DNA of 33,798 nucleotides from Bigelowiella natans CCMP2755 (Eukaryota; Cercozoa; Chlorarachniophyceae): NCBI GenBank assembly GCA_000320545.1, contig ADNK01001753.1, positions 1-33,798 on the forward strand, written 5' to 3'. The notes beneath the pieces were generated by a model. The model made no database searches. It saw only the letters and a list, made by a program, of their open reading frames with translations, and was not told where the DNA came from. The position numbers and the translations under genes are program-made. Below, one piece after another: positions 10,603-23,500 of this stretch (its first letter is position 1; each line of letters begins with the position of its first letter).

Positions 10603-11178
10603 TGCATGGTGATTGTCATATACCAAAAGTTTCGATAGAAATAGACGACTTTCTGGAAGAAGTGAGATCTGATAGTCGCAATGCCACGCCAACTCCTCCA
10701 CCAAATACTGAAACAACAGAACCGCTTCGTTGCCTCCTTTGGAATGCCTATTTACGGTAATACCCTTCGCCCTGCTGCTCGCTCGCGCTTTCCCGATTAA
10801 GCTTCAGTCATTTGAGGACAAAAGGAACTGCAGAGTCTCCTCCGCGATTGTTGTGCCGTTTGGCTAGTTGTACATGAGGATTTTGCTTTTTGCCCATAGG
10901 TTTCATGAATAGATCTATAGAGTTGAGACTCAACAGGATGCTGTGTTTCCCTTTTCTTTCCCATCTACTCTTCCCCCACCCCCCCCCCTCCCCCGGACTC
11001 TCCATGCTCTATGTTGTATCTCTCAGGTCGATGAAGAGACCGGCCTCACAGGCGCCAAACAACTAGACGGAACGCTCTTGAGCGCAAAGACTATGCTAAA
11101 TCTCGATACCGAGGTGTACTTTGGATGCTTTCGCCATTCACAAACACACACACGCACACGCACACAGAAACACGCATA

Positions 11179-11216
<38 letters not shown>

Positions 11217-12389
11217 TAGTGTCTTCATTTGTGTATTTGTAACATTTAAGAAGCTATCACCCCCCCCCCCCCCCACCCACACAAATGCACTAGCATCGTG
11301 CGCGCCATAATAACTCATCATTTCACTCGTCGCCGTGTTGATTATCTATCGCATGCATTGGCGTGATGATGCCTTGCGTCTTTTCAGGAATGGGGAAGCG
11401 TGTACATTGGGTGCGCAGGGGGGGGGGACTCTATTCTACAGTAATACTAGCAATAGTGTCGGTAGCAATTGTAGAAGTGGCTGGTGTGCAGGTTGCAAAG
11501 TAATGGCTGCTAGGTCTTATTCTCGTTTAAGCTGATTTCCACCAACCACAGCGATATATTCGCATACATGCCTAAGCGTGTCGCCCCCCTCACCAGCACG
11601 GTTCTTCTTCTCTTTCTCCATCTTGCCCGTGATCTTCAGATTGGATGCTGGCTTTGAAGAGTGTGGGGAAGGAGCACGCAGCTACAAGATCCGCTGTGAT
11701 GAGTTGAAAGGTACGGGTTTCTCGTTTGCTACCGACGGCAAAAAAATCGATCTTCGTTCGCTCTCTTGTTGGTCAGAAATATTATCTTTTTCTCCCACAC
11801 CAAGATGTAGAGCCGTTCTCCCCCTCCCCCCCCTCCCCCCCCCATCTCTCTCTATCTCTCTGTATATCTTCCTTCATCGCATGCTCTCTATTTTTCCAAC
11901 GCGCTATTATTAATGTAATGCTTATTGAAAACGTACTCGAATCTCCGACAGGAGGCCATAGCGGAATCGATATTAACACGGGCAGGGCTAATGCTGTACG
12001 CTTGGTATCGTTGGTCCTACTGGACATGGCGAAGAAGCTCAAGGGCGGCATCAAGGTAACCTTGTCAATGCTCTCATGCGCTTCGCTTTTCCCGTTCAAC
12101 ACGCACAGTATCATCGTAGTCATCGATGCCGTCTACACTAAAATGACTGATAATAGCTATGTGCTAGTGGTGATGGTAGTAGTAGTAGTAGTATAGCAAT
12201 CGTGCTGAAGTAGGAGAGTATATGCGCTGCACGTGGGACATGTTGCTTTGGGAGGGCTTGCTTGACATTTGGCTCGAATCACAGCTCTTAGACATTAAAG
12301 GGGGAAACAAGCGGAATGCAATCCCAAGGTTACCATTATACATAAGATGCTTTCGTTTCTCTAGTATTGTGTTTATATATCAAATATAT

Positions 12390-12423
<34 letters not shown>

Positions 12424-13067
12424 GTGAGTGCCGTGTTCGCTTGCATAAGTGAAGAAAAGATAATGAGAGAATAGATGTGGAGATAAATGGGGGAAGAAGT
12501 TAGTATATAATGGTTAGCATTCGTTTTCTCTTTATAGGCTCTGTGAGGCCAAATTTGTATTGGGCGGTTCCGATGAAAACTACGACACCTGTATGGCTTT
12601 ATAGTGTTAAGGGCAAAATGCGATTTTTTAGTGTAGTAGTAACCATAGTGGTAACTAGTAGCAATGGTAGTAGTAGTAGTGGTAGTAATAGTAGTACTTT
12701 GTTGTTGTGGTAGTAGTAAGTTAGTGATAGATAGCATAGTGGTGTAGATTCATAAAGGGGAAAATAGAACACAGCGCATCATTCAATACATGTACATTTG
12801 ACAATTGCGCATGGGCTACAATCATACACTCTGCGTGTGTTTGTCAACGTCTTCAAGCAATGTTATGCTATCTATTTTGTTTTATCATCGACCAAAAAGC
12901 CAACTGCAATCTATTGCATCCTGCTAGTTCGCTACTTTCCTCACCCCCTCCTCCTCCTCCTTTTTGACTTTTCTTCAATACCCAAAGGTCGATCGATAGT
13001 GGACGAGCTTGCTGCCGGCTTTAGATCAGAGTATCTTGCATGCAATGCTATCCAATATGTTTTTTTA

Positions 13068-13107
<40 letters not shown>

Positions 13108-15301
13108 ACTTTTGAGAACAGTAGATCGTAAACACGCCAAAACCTCCCACGATGAGCACACGACGGAGATAGATCTAAAGGATACTGCTACTCATTTTTT
13201 GGGTAGGTTCGGTTCTGTCGAAAACAACCTGCGTTTCACGCTGGAGAAGGAAAAAAACGACTCGAAATCACCTAAGCTCTCTGCTCTGAATGCTACAACG
13301 CAACGTAGGCCGATGATTTGAGCACAACATCCACTGCTCTCTTTACAGCGAGTCTTTTCGATCTTCAGAATGCATTTGTCAGGATTAATATCCTATAAAT
13401 ATGCCCTGCTATTTGTGCCAATCTGTGATGTCATTACGCGGGACAACCCATCGTCGTTATCGCCATCGCGCCTTAAGATCTCTGTTGCCAATTGTACATT
13501 CAAACCAGGTTCGTTGCTGTGTTTGCTGTCGAATCTCCCCCATGGGGTCCTGCGCATGTCCCAAAATATCGAGGTAAAGCCTTTCGGAACCCGTGGAAGA
13601 TTCCCCCATAAAATCCACCGATCGTTAAAAATCAGCGATGCGGCAATTTGTTGAATGGATGTACTTATGATGAGCCTCGAATATCGGCGTCTTCGAATTA
13701 GAAGCTATGCAAGTCTGTGGGAATGAATGCGCAATTTGTTATAACTTCTATCGTCCTCTCCCCTATCTGTCCTCCCTCATCATCATCCCATCCTTGTGTT
13801 CAAAGAATTTGGTGGAAACCTCTTCAAACATGGCGTCCGTGGAGCGTAAAGGTAGCGTTTGTGATATAATTGCTGTTGAGGAGCCGTGATGGCGACAGTA
13901 TGGATTTATGTTAATCAAAAATACAGAAGAACAGCATACTAACTAGTGGGTAGATCCGAAAAACTGTAAAGCAGCGATTGCCTCTGTCCCACACCACCAC
14001 CCGAACGATGCAATTTTGATTCTTTTGTTTTTTTATAATCGATGGATTTACGAAAGAGAAAGAGGGGAAGATCTTTTACGAAATCGTCTGTTCCACTCGC
14101 TCCTCTTTGAAGCAGCCCTTGGAGATGGCAAGAGCACAAATACGCGCGTGAGACTTCATATGAATCAATTATTTTTAAAATTATGCCTGAGGGAAACGAG
14201 GGTAAGGAGTGGGATGAGGCAGTGAGTGTCAATGTGAGCTTAATTTTGTGCGTGCGTGTGTGTGTGTTTGCGTGTGTGCGTTAATATCCGTGTCGAAAGC
14301 TGATTCTTCTGTGTCGCTACGCCGCCAAAAATACAGGCTTGGAGAATTTTGCGGGGCGAGTGTCTCTCAACCAGAAGCTTATCCTGGTTAGTATCTGTGC
14401 ATACAGACACATGAAATGATTGTCGTCATCATTATTATCATTAAAAATGACTAGAATTTATAAACTGTTGCTCGTCATAAATGTTGTCGTCGATATCATT
14501 TACAATTACTGATTTCCTCATCATCGCATTATTCCTCGACGATTCTCACTCCTCCTTGTGCTTCCTTTTCCGGGTTCTGCTCCCTGTTTGGCTAGGATGG
14601 AACCCAAATCCGAAATCAAAGATTCTTGGTGTCACAAAGGCGTGCTATAAGGTACGCAAAAAGAAACGAGAGTAGTCGTATTATGAACCAACAACGATAA
14701 AGTTCATACTGCAACATTTAAATCGTGTTATTCCATCTTGCCCGGAGACGAAATTATTGCTGACTAATTTCGAAATTATCGTGCTTTTGTGCTCTTGTAT
14801 TTTTGCCTCTAGACAATGTACGGAAAGGATCCTGAAGAGCTCGCCATTCATGCTGGCTTGGAATGCGGGTTGATTCACTCGTATATACTCACAAGCACTC
14901 ATCAGACTTTAAATCGTAAATAGAGAAGGGGAAAGGAAAGGATTTTTTATAAATTTAATTACTTAACGCGTTATTTGTGTTGTGTGTTTAGTATGATCAG
15001 TGACAAGTGTGGTGGCGTGGATACTGTAAGTTTTGGTCCAACAATTACAGGCGCCCATTCTCCTGATGAGAGGGTACGTAGCACCCAACCATTATCACCT
15101 ACGAATAGCACTACAAATGTAAACACGAACGCATCATCGATTAGCTTCAAAGCTCGATAAATAATTTACGTCTTGGGACGATTGCATCATGATGGAGATT
15201 TGGGCTTAACCTTCGAAACTTGAGTTGCTGAATTCTTAATTATACTAAATTAGGTCAAGATTTCAACAGTGAAACCTTTTTTTGAATTGGTATTCTCATA
15301 A
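9259..15301 (+). CDS. pepD: Xaa-His dipeptidase (PepD, peptidase family M20C), 23 exons
   Basis: Cytosolic zinc dipeptidase that cleaves Xaa-His dipeptides. Exons: 9259-9282, 9444-9484, 9584-9633, 9750-9793, 10051-10164, 10363-10475, 10720-10756, 11027-11113, 11388-11440, 11640-11710, 11952-12055, 12285-12328, 12538-12590, 12988-13030, 13207-13304, 13509-13573, 13806-13851, 14063-14147 (or from 14057), 14337-14386, 14596-14651, 14813-14880, 14992-15073, 15254-15301. All junctions agree in phase and give 491 residues, the usual length. Seen: IQGHVDM (His74, Asp76), GADNG (Asp113, bridging metal), VDEETG (Glu144/145), NLDTE (Asp168), GGHSGIDI (His214), NLPHGV, IHAGLECGLI and FGPTITGAHSPDER (His471), so every metal and catalytic position of M20C is present. 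Start MLKGLEPK matches the family. No targeting signal is obvious, though the frame stays open a little upstream of the ATG. Confidence 0.95.
10491..10527. repeat. (TG)n tract in pepD intron 6
   Basis: About 18 TG units begin 15 bases after the 5' splice site at 10476. Confidence 0.9.
10560..10600. repeat. (TA)n tract in pepD intron 6
   Basis: About 20 TA units lie downstream of the TG tract in the same intron. Confidence 0.9.
11181..11215. repeat. (TG)n tract in pepD intron 8
   Basis: About 17 TG units lie shortly after the donor at 11114, preceded by a CA-rich stretch that could pair with it. A C-run follows at about 11260-11272. Confidence 0.9.
12391..12421. repeat. (TG)n tract in pepD intron 12
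   Basis: About 15 TG units lie downstream of the donor at 12329. Confidence 0.9.
13074..13104. repeat. (TG)n tract in pepD intron 14
   Basis: About 15 TG units lie downstream of the donor at 13031. Confidence 0.9.
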
Positions 15302-16820
15302 ATATACCTAGATACTTAGTCTGCCTTGATTCAAATGATTTATTGAGATGTCCATTTTTATTGCATCGCCTATGTTGTGTGTACCAACACGGTGTAGGTG
15401 CTAAGGATTTTGACTTCCTCCATGGATCGGAAACAATGATGCAGTTCAATGTGGGACAATTTGATTCTCAAACAACAAACACATGCGTTGTATTTTGCGC
15501 ATAATGCTTCAAACATCAAGTTGATGTTGATGTTAATGCATCGTTTTGCGTCCATTGCCACAATCATTTTGTCAATGGCATCAACAAAGTCGTTTTCATG
15601 CATCTGCGCGCTGAGTCAACTCAATCCTCTGGGGCAAATTGTTGGAGAGGTGGAATGGTGCACATGCTAGCATGGCTTGTGGCATGCAATTGCTCCATCT
15701 GCCAGCACTGCCACTGCTACCATTTTGCCATTCTGATGTTGTAATTTCTAGATTTGTCGTAGTTGTGGGATTGTTGCACCACAAGACTCGCGCAGGCGTG
15801 CTGCACCAATGCTGGAATGCAAACAAATCGCAGCAGTGAGCTCTCCACATGTTGGCTTCTTGGCTTTGTGCGCATGGACCCCATGCAATGAGGTTGGCGA
15901 TGTCGCGGTGTGAAAACACGTCTGGACGACGTCCAAGTGTGTCACAACGTGCTGCAACTCTGGCCTTGACCATGCAAGCATGATGCAAGTGAATTCATGG
16001 CAGCACAAACGTGAGTGACGTCTAGACCAGTGGACTTGCACAGTGCCAGAGCTGGAGTGCTTTTGATGCAGCGATGCATCAGCGTTCAGGTCACAATTGT
16101 TTGCGGTTTTGTGGCGTTCTGCGTTGTGTTGCTGTTGAGCAAAGCTGGAAAGCGACATCAATTGCTCTTTGACGCCCACCAGCTCCAGCCTGGCTAGCTA
16201 GCTAGCTGGTGCAAACGAGTGAGTGAAGTGTTTCCTAGTTTCATTGGTTGACAAAGCAATTGATTGACTGATTCGTGATTGTTTTGAAACTTCAATCAGG
16301 TTTGCACAAACACCGTTCTTGCACGCTGTTGGGTGCACTTGTTCGTGTTCACCTCGACACGATGAACTGAGTTGGCGATGTCCAATTCGAAGATGAATGA
16401 AGTTGGCGACAGGCTAGCAGGTGCAGGTGAAAGAAACGAGAGGATTTTCGAAGCGCCACAGAGAGGAGGAAAACCACAACTTCCAGGTCACCGGTTTGAC
16501 CAGGCTGGTCCCTTCTGTCCCTCTCCAACCCATCACTCAGAAAATGTCCCTTTTCCGACCTCAGTGACCGCTGAATTCGTGCATTTTTCTCCACCGCCGT
16601 GACCTTTCTTGGGAAATCGCAATGAAATCGCCGTTGGTCGAAGTCCACAGAATGCTGTGTTAGCTTGGAAGCGAACAAGAAAAACCCAATGGATCCACCC
16701 GCACTCCAACAAAAACGCGGCCACGGAGCAACAAAAACCCAGAAAATTGGGAAAACCAAGGCGAATTTAAACCAACGACGTCGCTAACATGGATTTAAAG
16801 GGGAAAACAGCCATGCGGGA
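15302..16820. other. Long intergenic region, no supported gene
   Basis: After the pepD stop the sequence (about 15440-16350) becomes rich in CA/TG and GCATG/TGCAA words and poor in TA. It ends with a CTAGCTAGCTAG run at 16194-16206. Open frames on both strands here are Cys/His-rich and lack splice logic or family resemblance. The last 450 bases (16350-16800) are A-rich and probably include the promoter and 5' UTR of the next gene. Confidence 0.4.
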
Positions 16821-19600
16821 ATGTCTAGTACGAAGCCAGCCAGTCGCCAAAAGGTCAAAACGAGAAGTCGTCCAGTGGATACGTTCCCTTCTTTCGGAAC
16901 AATGGCGCCCGCTCAGCGTTTAGATAATATTAAAGCTGTTACTCCGCAGATGGATGCACATGATCCTTTACACAGAAATCTGTCGACGGCAGGACAGAGA
17001 GGGTCTTGTGGTGTCGCATGGTTGTACACGCTGTGGGTACTCGGAATGGCCTTCATGATGGTTGTGGCGGTGATTCTTCTGCAATACCAACTGATTGAAG
17101 CACAGAAAAATCCAGTGGTTGCCAATTCGGTGAAGCCCTTACAAAGGTTTCCAAGCTTCTCGTTATTGATGTGCCTTCCATCCTCCGACAATAGGAGCAA
17201 TACAACCTGCCCGCTTCCTGACATGCAGTTTGGAAAAAACGGGCAAAAGGGAAACAAGGCAATAGGGGTGGCTAAGTCAATATCCTTTCTCGAGGAGGGC
17301 GCCAGTAGCAGCAGTGTTGAATCTTCCTATCTTCCTGTCAGAAGGTCATAAATACAATAAATACATAAATACATTAGCAGCCGCGCAATGTGTTTATGTA
17401 AATTGATATTTATGTAAGTTGTTTCTCGTAAAAAAATTAATCTCAGATACCTTCCAGAAGAGATGCTAGCGTACGGCAAGTCAATGGACAAATTTAGTTC
17501 TTGCTGGGAAATCGACCCTTTTAGCAGTGCGGGTGACAAGTATAATCTCTTTTCGGATAGGACAGAGGCCTTTCGAACACCAAAGACATTGACAACTACT
17601 GTTGGCTGGATCGATGGGTTAGAGCAATATTCATCGAACAAAATTCAGTACACCAGTACATCAATCTATTTCGCTTTCAAACCGCTGCAACACCGTAACT
17701 AATCATAATTTTGATTTAATTTCAAAAGTTTATCAAGAAGTCCAGCATTTCTGTAGCCCATTACCTTTTTGACCCCATCAGGGTAGAACGGATGGCGCAT
17801 ACGAGGATGTGCACCAGAGTATCACTATTCTATTCTAAAATTGCTGACATCTACAACCAAGATCCCACCCCGACCACTGCGACCAGCAAGGAAAAGATTT
17901 TTCCATCATTCGTAGATGACACAAATATACTACCAATGCATAGTCCCACAAGTTGGAACCAGAATATACCTCTGAGTGTGTATGGCTGGAACGTAATATA
18001 CTCGTTAAATGCAAGCCAAAGCCAATATGTTGGACCTCGTGGAGAGGAGTCTACAAATCTGAAGCTCTCGCTTAAATATCGTAAGGCTCTTTCTCACAAG
18101 GATGTGGCAGAGATTGTTAATTCGGCAGTGTCGATTGAAGAGAGGTATGAGAGAATGGATTACTTGTGAATACTCTAACACGACTCAAAACTAAAATGAA
18201 TCTGGTGTCCATTTCACAGTTAAACAGGATAATACCAGTATTATCACTGACGCCTTCTCATTATTCAGTAATCAGGCTCATGTCATCATGCAGATTGAAA
18301 TATCGAGTCCTTACGGTAAGATTTATGCTAAAGTTAGAGTTAGTGTCCATGACATCGTATAGAACCGGACTCATTAAATATTATCCAAGAATACCTTATT
18401 TTTTTACTTCAAATGGATATAGGCTTTGATTGGAACATGGTTATACAGACAGAGAAGATAAAATATTCATTGTTTTGGATGGTTGGAGAAATTCTCGCAG
18501 TGATTACATCCATGGCATTTTTTACCTTGCTTCTTCTCAAAAGAAAACAGGTGTGCCTTATATATATCATGCAAATTTGGTTCTAGATGACTCAAATACT
18601 TTTCTTCTTTTTTTCCTCATATATTTATTATATACTTCTGTATAGAAACCGTTGCATCCTGGAAACGAGAGATTTGGCCAATACTGTGCAGATACATACG
18701 TTGCTCAGGCAAATATTAAAGCCAAAACTCATGTTAAGCGTTCACAAAATATTCAAGGTAGTCATTATGATGCGGGAGTTAACTTTACAAAGGGGGGTAG
18801 CTAGGTTTATTTTGGCAATTATCTTGTGTCTAAGACTATGCAATATTACATGTTAGTTACTGCTGCTTGATTTCAGCCAAAGAAATGTATCAAAATGAAT
18901 GAGTTTTCACAGTATCCATTTCTCATCATTGTGTAAAACAGGCTACGGCAGCGGACTCTTTACACCCCCTGATAAAACTCAAACAAACTCTAGAGCACGA
19001 AGTAGCTGGGATGGACCGAGCAGCCTCAACACCACCAAATCTTCAATCAGAGATTCTTGGATAGGCAGCAAAGTGAAAGCAGATAATAAAAATAGCAGCC
19101 TTTTCAGTGACAATTCGTCTTACCATCAGCTGATAGACGAAAGATATAATCGCAGTCGACATAATGGAGTTGTACCTATCTCAACGAATAAAAATGAACG
19201 TCAATTCAACTTGCGCTCCCTTCATTTTGCTCCGAACACACATCGCCAGAATCTCCGCTCTCACACTAATGGTAGTCGCAATGTCTACTACGGAGGTCAT
19301 GAAAGTGGTATGAAACGTTCTAACCTTGATAATGATGGCAAAGAGAGACCATACTTCGGAACAATGTTCACTAAAGCTAATTTTGGTGAAGATCGTCATC
19401 ATGTTGATGATGGTGTTGATAAGAAGGAAAAGGACAATGCAAAAGATATTGACCCGCACCGATCATCGTCAGAAACCGTATCAAAGAGATCATCTTTTTC
19501 ATTGCTTAACCTATTACCCCTAGCATGGAGAATTGTGTGGCAGCAACCATCTCATCAAAGTCGCAGTGACGAAAATAACCCCACCCCATGTTGTTCTTAG
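16821..19600 (+). CDS. Unrecognised two-transmembrane protein with Ser/Asn-rich tail
   Basis: Exons 16821-17344, 17447-17694, 17787-18127 (or to 18144), 18228-18315, 18423-18550, 18646-18757 and 18942-19600 give about 699 residues. Only the third-to-fourth junction is unresolved. The N-terminus (1-63) is basic. TM1 is about residues 64-88 (WLYTLWVLGMAFMMVVAVIL). The ectodomain-like middle (about 90-415) has several N-glycosylation sequons (NRSN, NTT, NAS, NTS). TM2 is about 416-440 (SLFWMVGEILAVITSMAFF), followed by KRK and a polar Ser/Asn/Arg-rich tail of about 260 residues. The positive N-terminus and KRK after TM2 suggest both ends are cytosolic with a single extracellular or luminal loop. 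I know no family that matches. The gene lies 990 bases upstream of the tandem pseudokinase, on the same strand. Confidence 0.75.
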
Positions 19601-20589
19601 CCATTCAAAGTCACCAATGATTCAAATAAGTTGTCACGGATTCTACATATGGGTTTCACTCAGCATGAGCTTCGAGAGTGAATGTGACATGGTACAATCT
19701 ATCAAATGTCTACATGCTAGCATGTCTAGATGCATCGCATCAACTCAAATGCTAGATGAGCAGCAAATGCAAGATGAGTAGCATCGAGTGCCTGCAGAGG
19801 GTTGGCAATCCATCGACATTGCAACCTAGCAACGTGGCAGTCATCGATGAGTCAGATTGTTCTGGTCCGACAGCTAGACGGCTAGACGGGTTGACACCTC
19901 TGGACCTTTGTGTGGTGGCATTCGGACAGCTAGACAGCATGTTTTCGTTGGAGCCCGCACGGAACACTTGTTGACTCATTGAGGTGCACGATCGAGTGTT
20001 GCTCATGCACACCACATCTCTGAAAATGAGTGCTTTCATTTTCAGTTTGCATGCGAGCTTCTCAATTGACCCACGTGGTTTGATCCACTGCGTGCACACG
20101 CTGGCAAGGCTTGAAGGCGCGATGATTGATCGTTCGCATGAGAAACTCATCGTGTTCATCGCACACTTTCATTGTGTTTTCCTTTTGCTGTTGGGCATCA
20201 GTTCGCTAAATGACCAATGTGCAAGCTAGCAAGCAACTCAGCGGGTTGTGGAACAGAGATGACAGATTCACCACATTCTGTTTCACATCTAGTGCTCTGA
20301 AAGAGTCGTTAGTGCTTGAATTGTGATGTCAGGGGATTTTTCAAAGGCGACATTCACATCCATGTTGATTCTTCTCAAAACCATTGCCATTTTCGTCCTA
20401 AAATCATTGCCATTTTTACTTTGCATGGTCGAGGTTGAGAAAATAAAACATAGATCTAATTGTACAGATTGTCACCGCATGCACAGAGTTACTTTGTGCG
20501 TTATTTCAACTCGTTTTGATTTGCCTAGTATCAATCTTATGATAAATCCCCTTGATTTCTCTCTTTTACTTTAGAAATGTGCATAAATC
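19601..20589. other. Spacer between the two membrane-protein genes
   Basis: No coding exon was found. The stretch 19620-20330 has the same CA/TG-rich, CTAG/GCATG-containing character as 15440-16350. The last 250 bases are T-rich and probably hold the promoter of the pseudokinase gene, although a missed 5' exon of that gene is possible. Confidence 0.4.
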
Positions 20590-23500
20590 ATGATCTCATG
20601 CACAAGTCATATCCCCATGCACCCCCATCCCTATCTCCTTGTTCTCATCTTAGGTTTCATGCCCGACTGCAATGGGCAGTTTGTTCCGTGGCTGCGAGAA
20701 AAAAAAATAAGGAGTAGGCTCGAATACGGAGTTAAAACTTCACCGTTATTTGTAGAAAAGAAAGGCCCAAAGCCATCAAATTTGAAGACTTTTTACTATG
20801 AAGTTCCCCCGTACAACCAATCAAAGCAAATCTTAGGAAATGATAAAACGAGACGCCTTAATTCAAACGAACAGCTTCGTATAATGGAGAAGAAACAGGA
20901 AATCTTCAACATCTCACAAGTTCGGTATCAATCACCGAAATCCCAAGTTTCAATTGAAAAAAAAGAAAACGGTATAGCTCTTTTTATTATTAGAGAAATA
21001 AATCTGTATTGAGTGTCCATGTTACGTGATGAATTTTGCAGGGCATACGCAAGACCGTATCACCACCATATGGAGAGGGATTCCCCAGATGTTTCCACTG
21101 CTTCAGGTCTTATTTTGGTTCAATTGATGGCAGAACCTTCAAGCATCTTCTTACGTGGAATGAATTGTAGCTACTTTCTCTGACTTCAGAATACAGAGCC
21201 GTTTGCTGAATCAGATGCAGGAATTGCAGTATGTTTTTAAATATGTCAACCTACAGTAAACACGCACCTTTAAAAGATAAATCCTTTCTATTACACATAT
21301 CAGACTTGGGTCATTTTATCACTGGTCTTGGTCTGCTGTGGAGCGGCATTGTGGTATTATTTTTTATATAGACGAGAACCATCAGTGCCGAGCTCGCCAG
21401 CAGCGTTCCAGACTCGTCCGAACGGCCAACCAAAGACAAAGCTTTCTTCTCACAAGAGAATTTTGCAGAGAGTTCGACAATTTGTAGGGTATCTACTAGA
21501 AATTTTCGTTTATCATTTTGTGATTTTGATAATAGGATATATTTGTAAAAGGATGGAAACTATGAAGCCACTACCAACATCTGTCGATATTTTTAAGGGA
21601 CTTGTAGAACAGGTATAGTACGATGGACAAACCATACAATTTGTCAAAAAATTGTGATATCCTTTCCGATTAAAGGATGGCTATGACTGGCCTACGATCT
21701 TCGCTACATTCATCGTCACACTGGGTCATGATAGGAGTCGACTAAATGATCTGATCAAAGTGAGAGAATATGTGTGTTTACCAACATTTTGGGAGTACTC
21801 TCAAGAATAGTTTTTCAGTGCCAAAACAGCTGGAAAGACCATTTATTCGATTTTTTGCAAAAAGTATTCAAGGTACTTGTAGTGAGTACACTATGTCATG
21901 CATATTTATAATGTGCCACCATTTGCCGTTTCTGCCACAGGTATACACTGTAATAGTGTAGGGTGTGGTATTTGTGACCATAGATACCGTTTATCTGTTA
22001 CCAGGACACATCTTCGACATTGGATGAGAAGACAAGGAACAATATGGAGGAATCTAAAAAGCAGATTGAGCAGACACGACTGCTGAATTTTGCGGTAGCT
22101 AAACAAAATTTATGTCGACCAAATCAAACTATTCATGGAATACTTCATATGAAATTACTTTTATCTTCTACCAGATTTCAATTTTAGCTACGATCGATGT
22201 TCGCGATTTTCGGTTTCCACGCTTGTTATCAGTTGCCAACCTAACCCAAGGGCGATCAGGCCGCTTTTCCCAAGGTGAGAGCCAAGTTAGTATGGAGGTA
22301 GAAACCAAAAAACGTGGAGATTCTAAACAGACCCCTCTTCCAAGAAGTAGTCCATCTCTTGACCAATATGATGAACGCCCTCAATCTAATGGATGTTGGG
22401 AAATATGTCGAAATGTATTATGGTCCACGAATGGGAAGCTCACCATCGAGAAGACAATATCATTAATGGAGAAAGCTTCAAAAAATTTTCTTGCTGATAT
22501 GCAAACAAAGCGCACAGTTTTATCAGACTTATTAAATCTTATTGTTCGCAAACTTATAGAAGATTGCAGACACCAAGCGCGAATGCTACCGCTGGTAACT
22601 GAAACGCTAGATCATGAAGCGTGGGGTCGCACAGTTAAACTTATGACGATTATACGTAACCACGTATTAATTCGGGACAAGTTTAAGGGGTTTAAATTAG
22701 CTATGGCTGACGAGCATTTCGTTGACTATGTGTTAGTAAATTCTACTGCTGAGTATCTTGATACAAAGTTAGTTAGTAGAATCCTTTCTTCACAAAAATA
22801 TTTGGAGATGTTGCAAGATGCCAAGGGACAAAAATCAAGATCAAGAATAACAACAAGACGCGGGACTCTATTGCAGCACTTCGACCTTTTTTCTTCTCTT
22901 TCTGCTGTGTTAAAACGAGCTACTAATGGTCCATTGCGCACGGGAGGAATAAGATCTACTAGAATGAGCAAAAATAGCAGCAGAAATTCAAGAAATTCGT
23001 TTTCAGCTCGAGGGAGAAGCCGAGATAGAGAAATTTCAAAGATCCTTGAGCGTGTCGAGGAGGCTTATGAAAACCAGGAACGGCTAATTACAACTCTGGT
23101 TCTGATGGGATATGGAGAAGCATCTCAATTAAGAGCATCCCTGAAGATCTGCGTACAGGCTATTAAAGATAAACGGACAAAGTCTATTGACGGTTCCCAC
23201 CGAAGTGGCACTGGTGCCCGTAGGAGAGGTATGTTTACGGCGAGTTCGTTGGTTCTCTATACTCTTAGTGATGCAGTAACTGAAGAAATTAGTGAGAAAA
23301 TTGCAAGAATCAAACATCAAAACCAAGCGTTGTCTCTTCGTCACTCTATAAACTCTATAAAGATGGACAAAGAAACCAAATCGATTAAATCTGTACTAAT
23401 GCCACCGCCTGTGGCACCGGGTGACAAAGCAACCAACATTTCCCCTACATCATACACAGTTATTCTCCTCGGAATTTCCGTAAATGCGGAAGAGCTTGGT

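Noticed and set aside
13370-13508. Possible extra pepD exon (LFDLQNAF-like) between exons 15 and 16
   Set aside because: The direct splice 13304 to 13509 keeps phase and family length. The extra segment would add residues the family lacks.
15596-16179. Long Cys/His/Trp-rich minus-strand frames
   Set aside because: They arise from a CA/TG-rich non-coding block, with no splice logic or recognisable motif.
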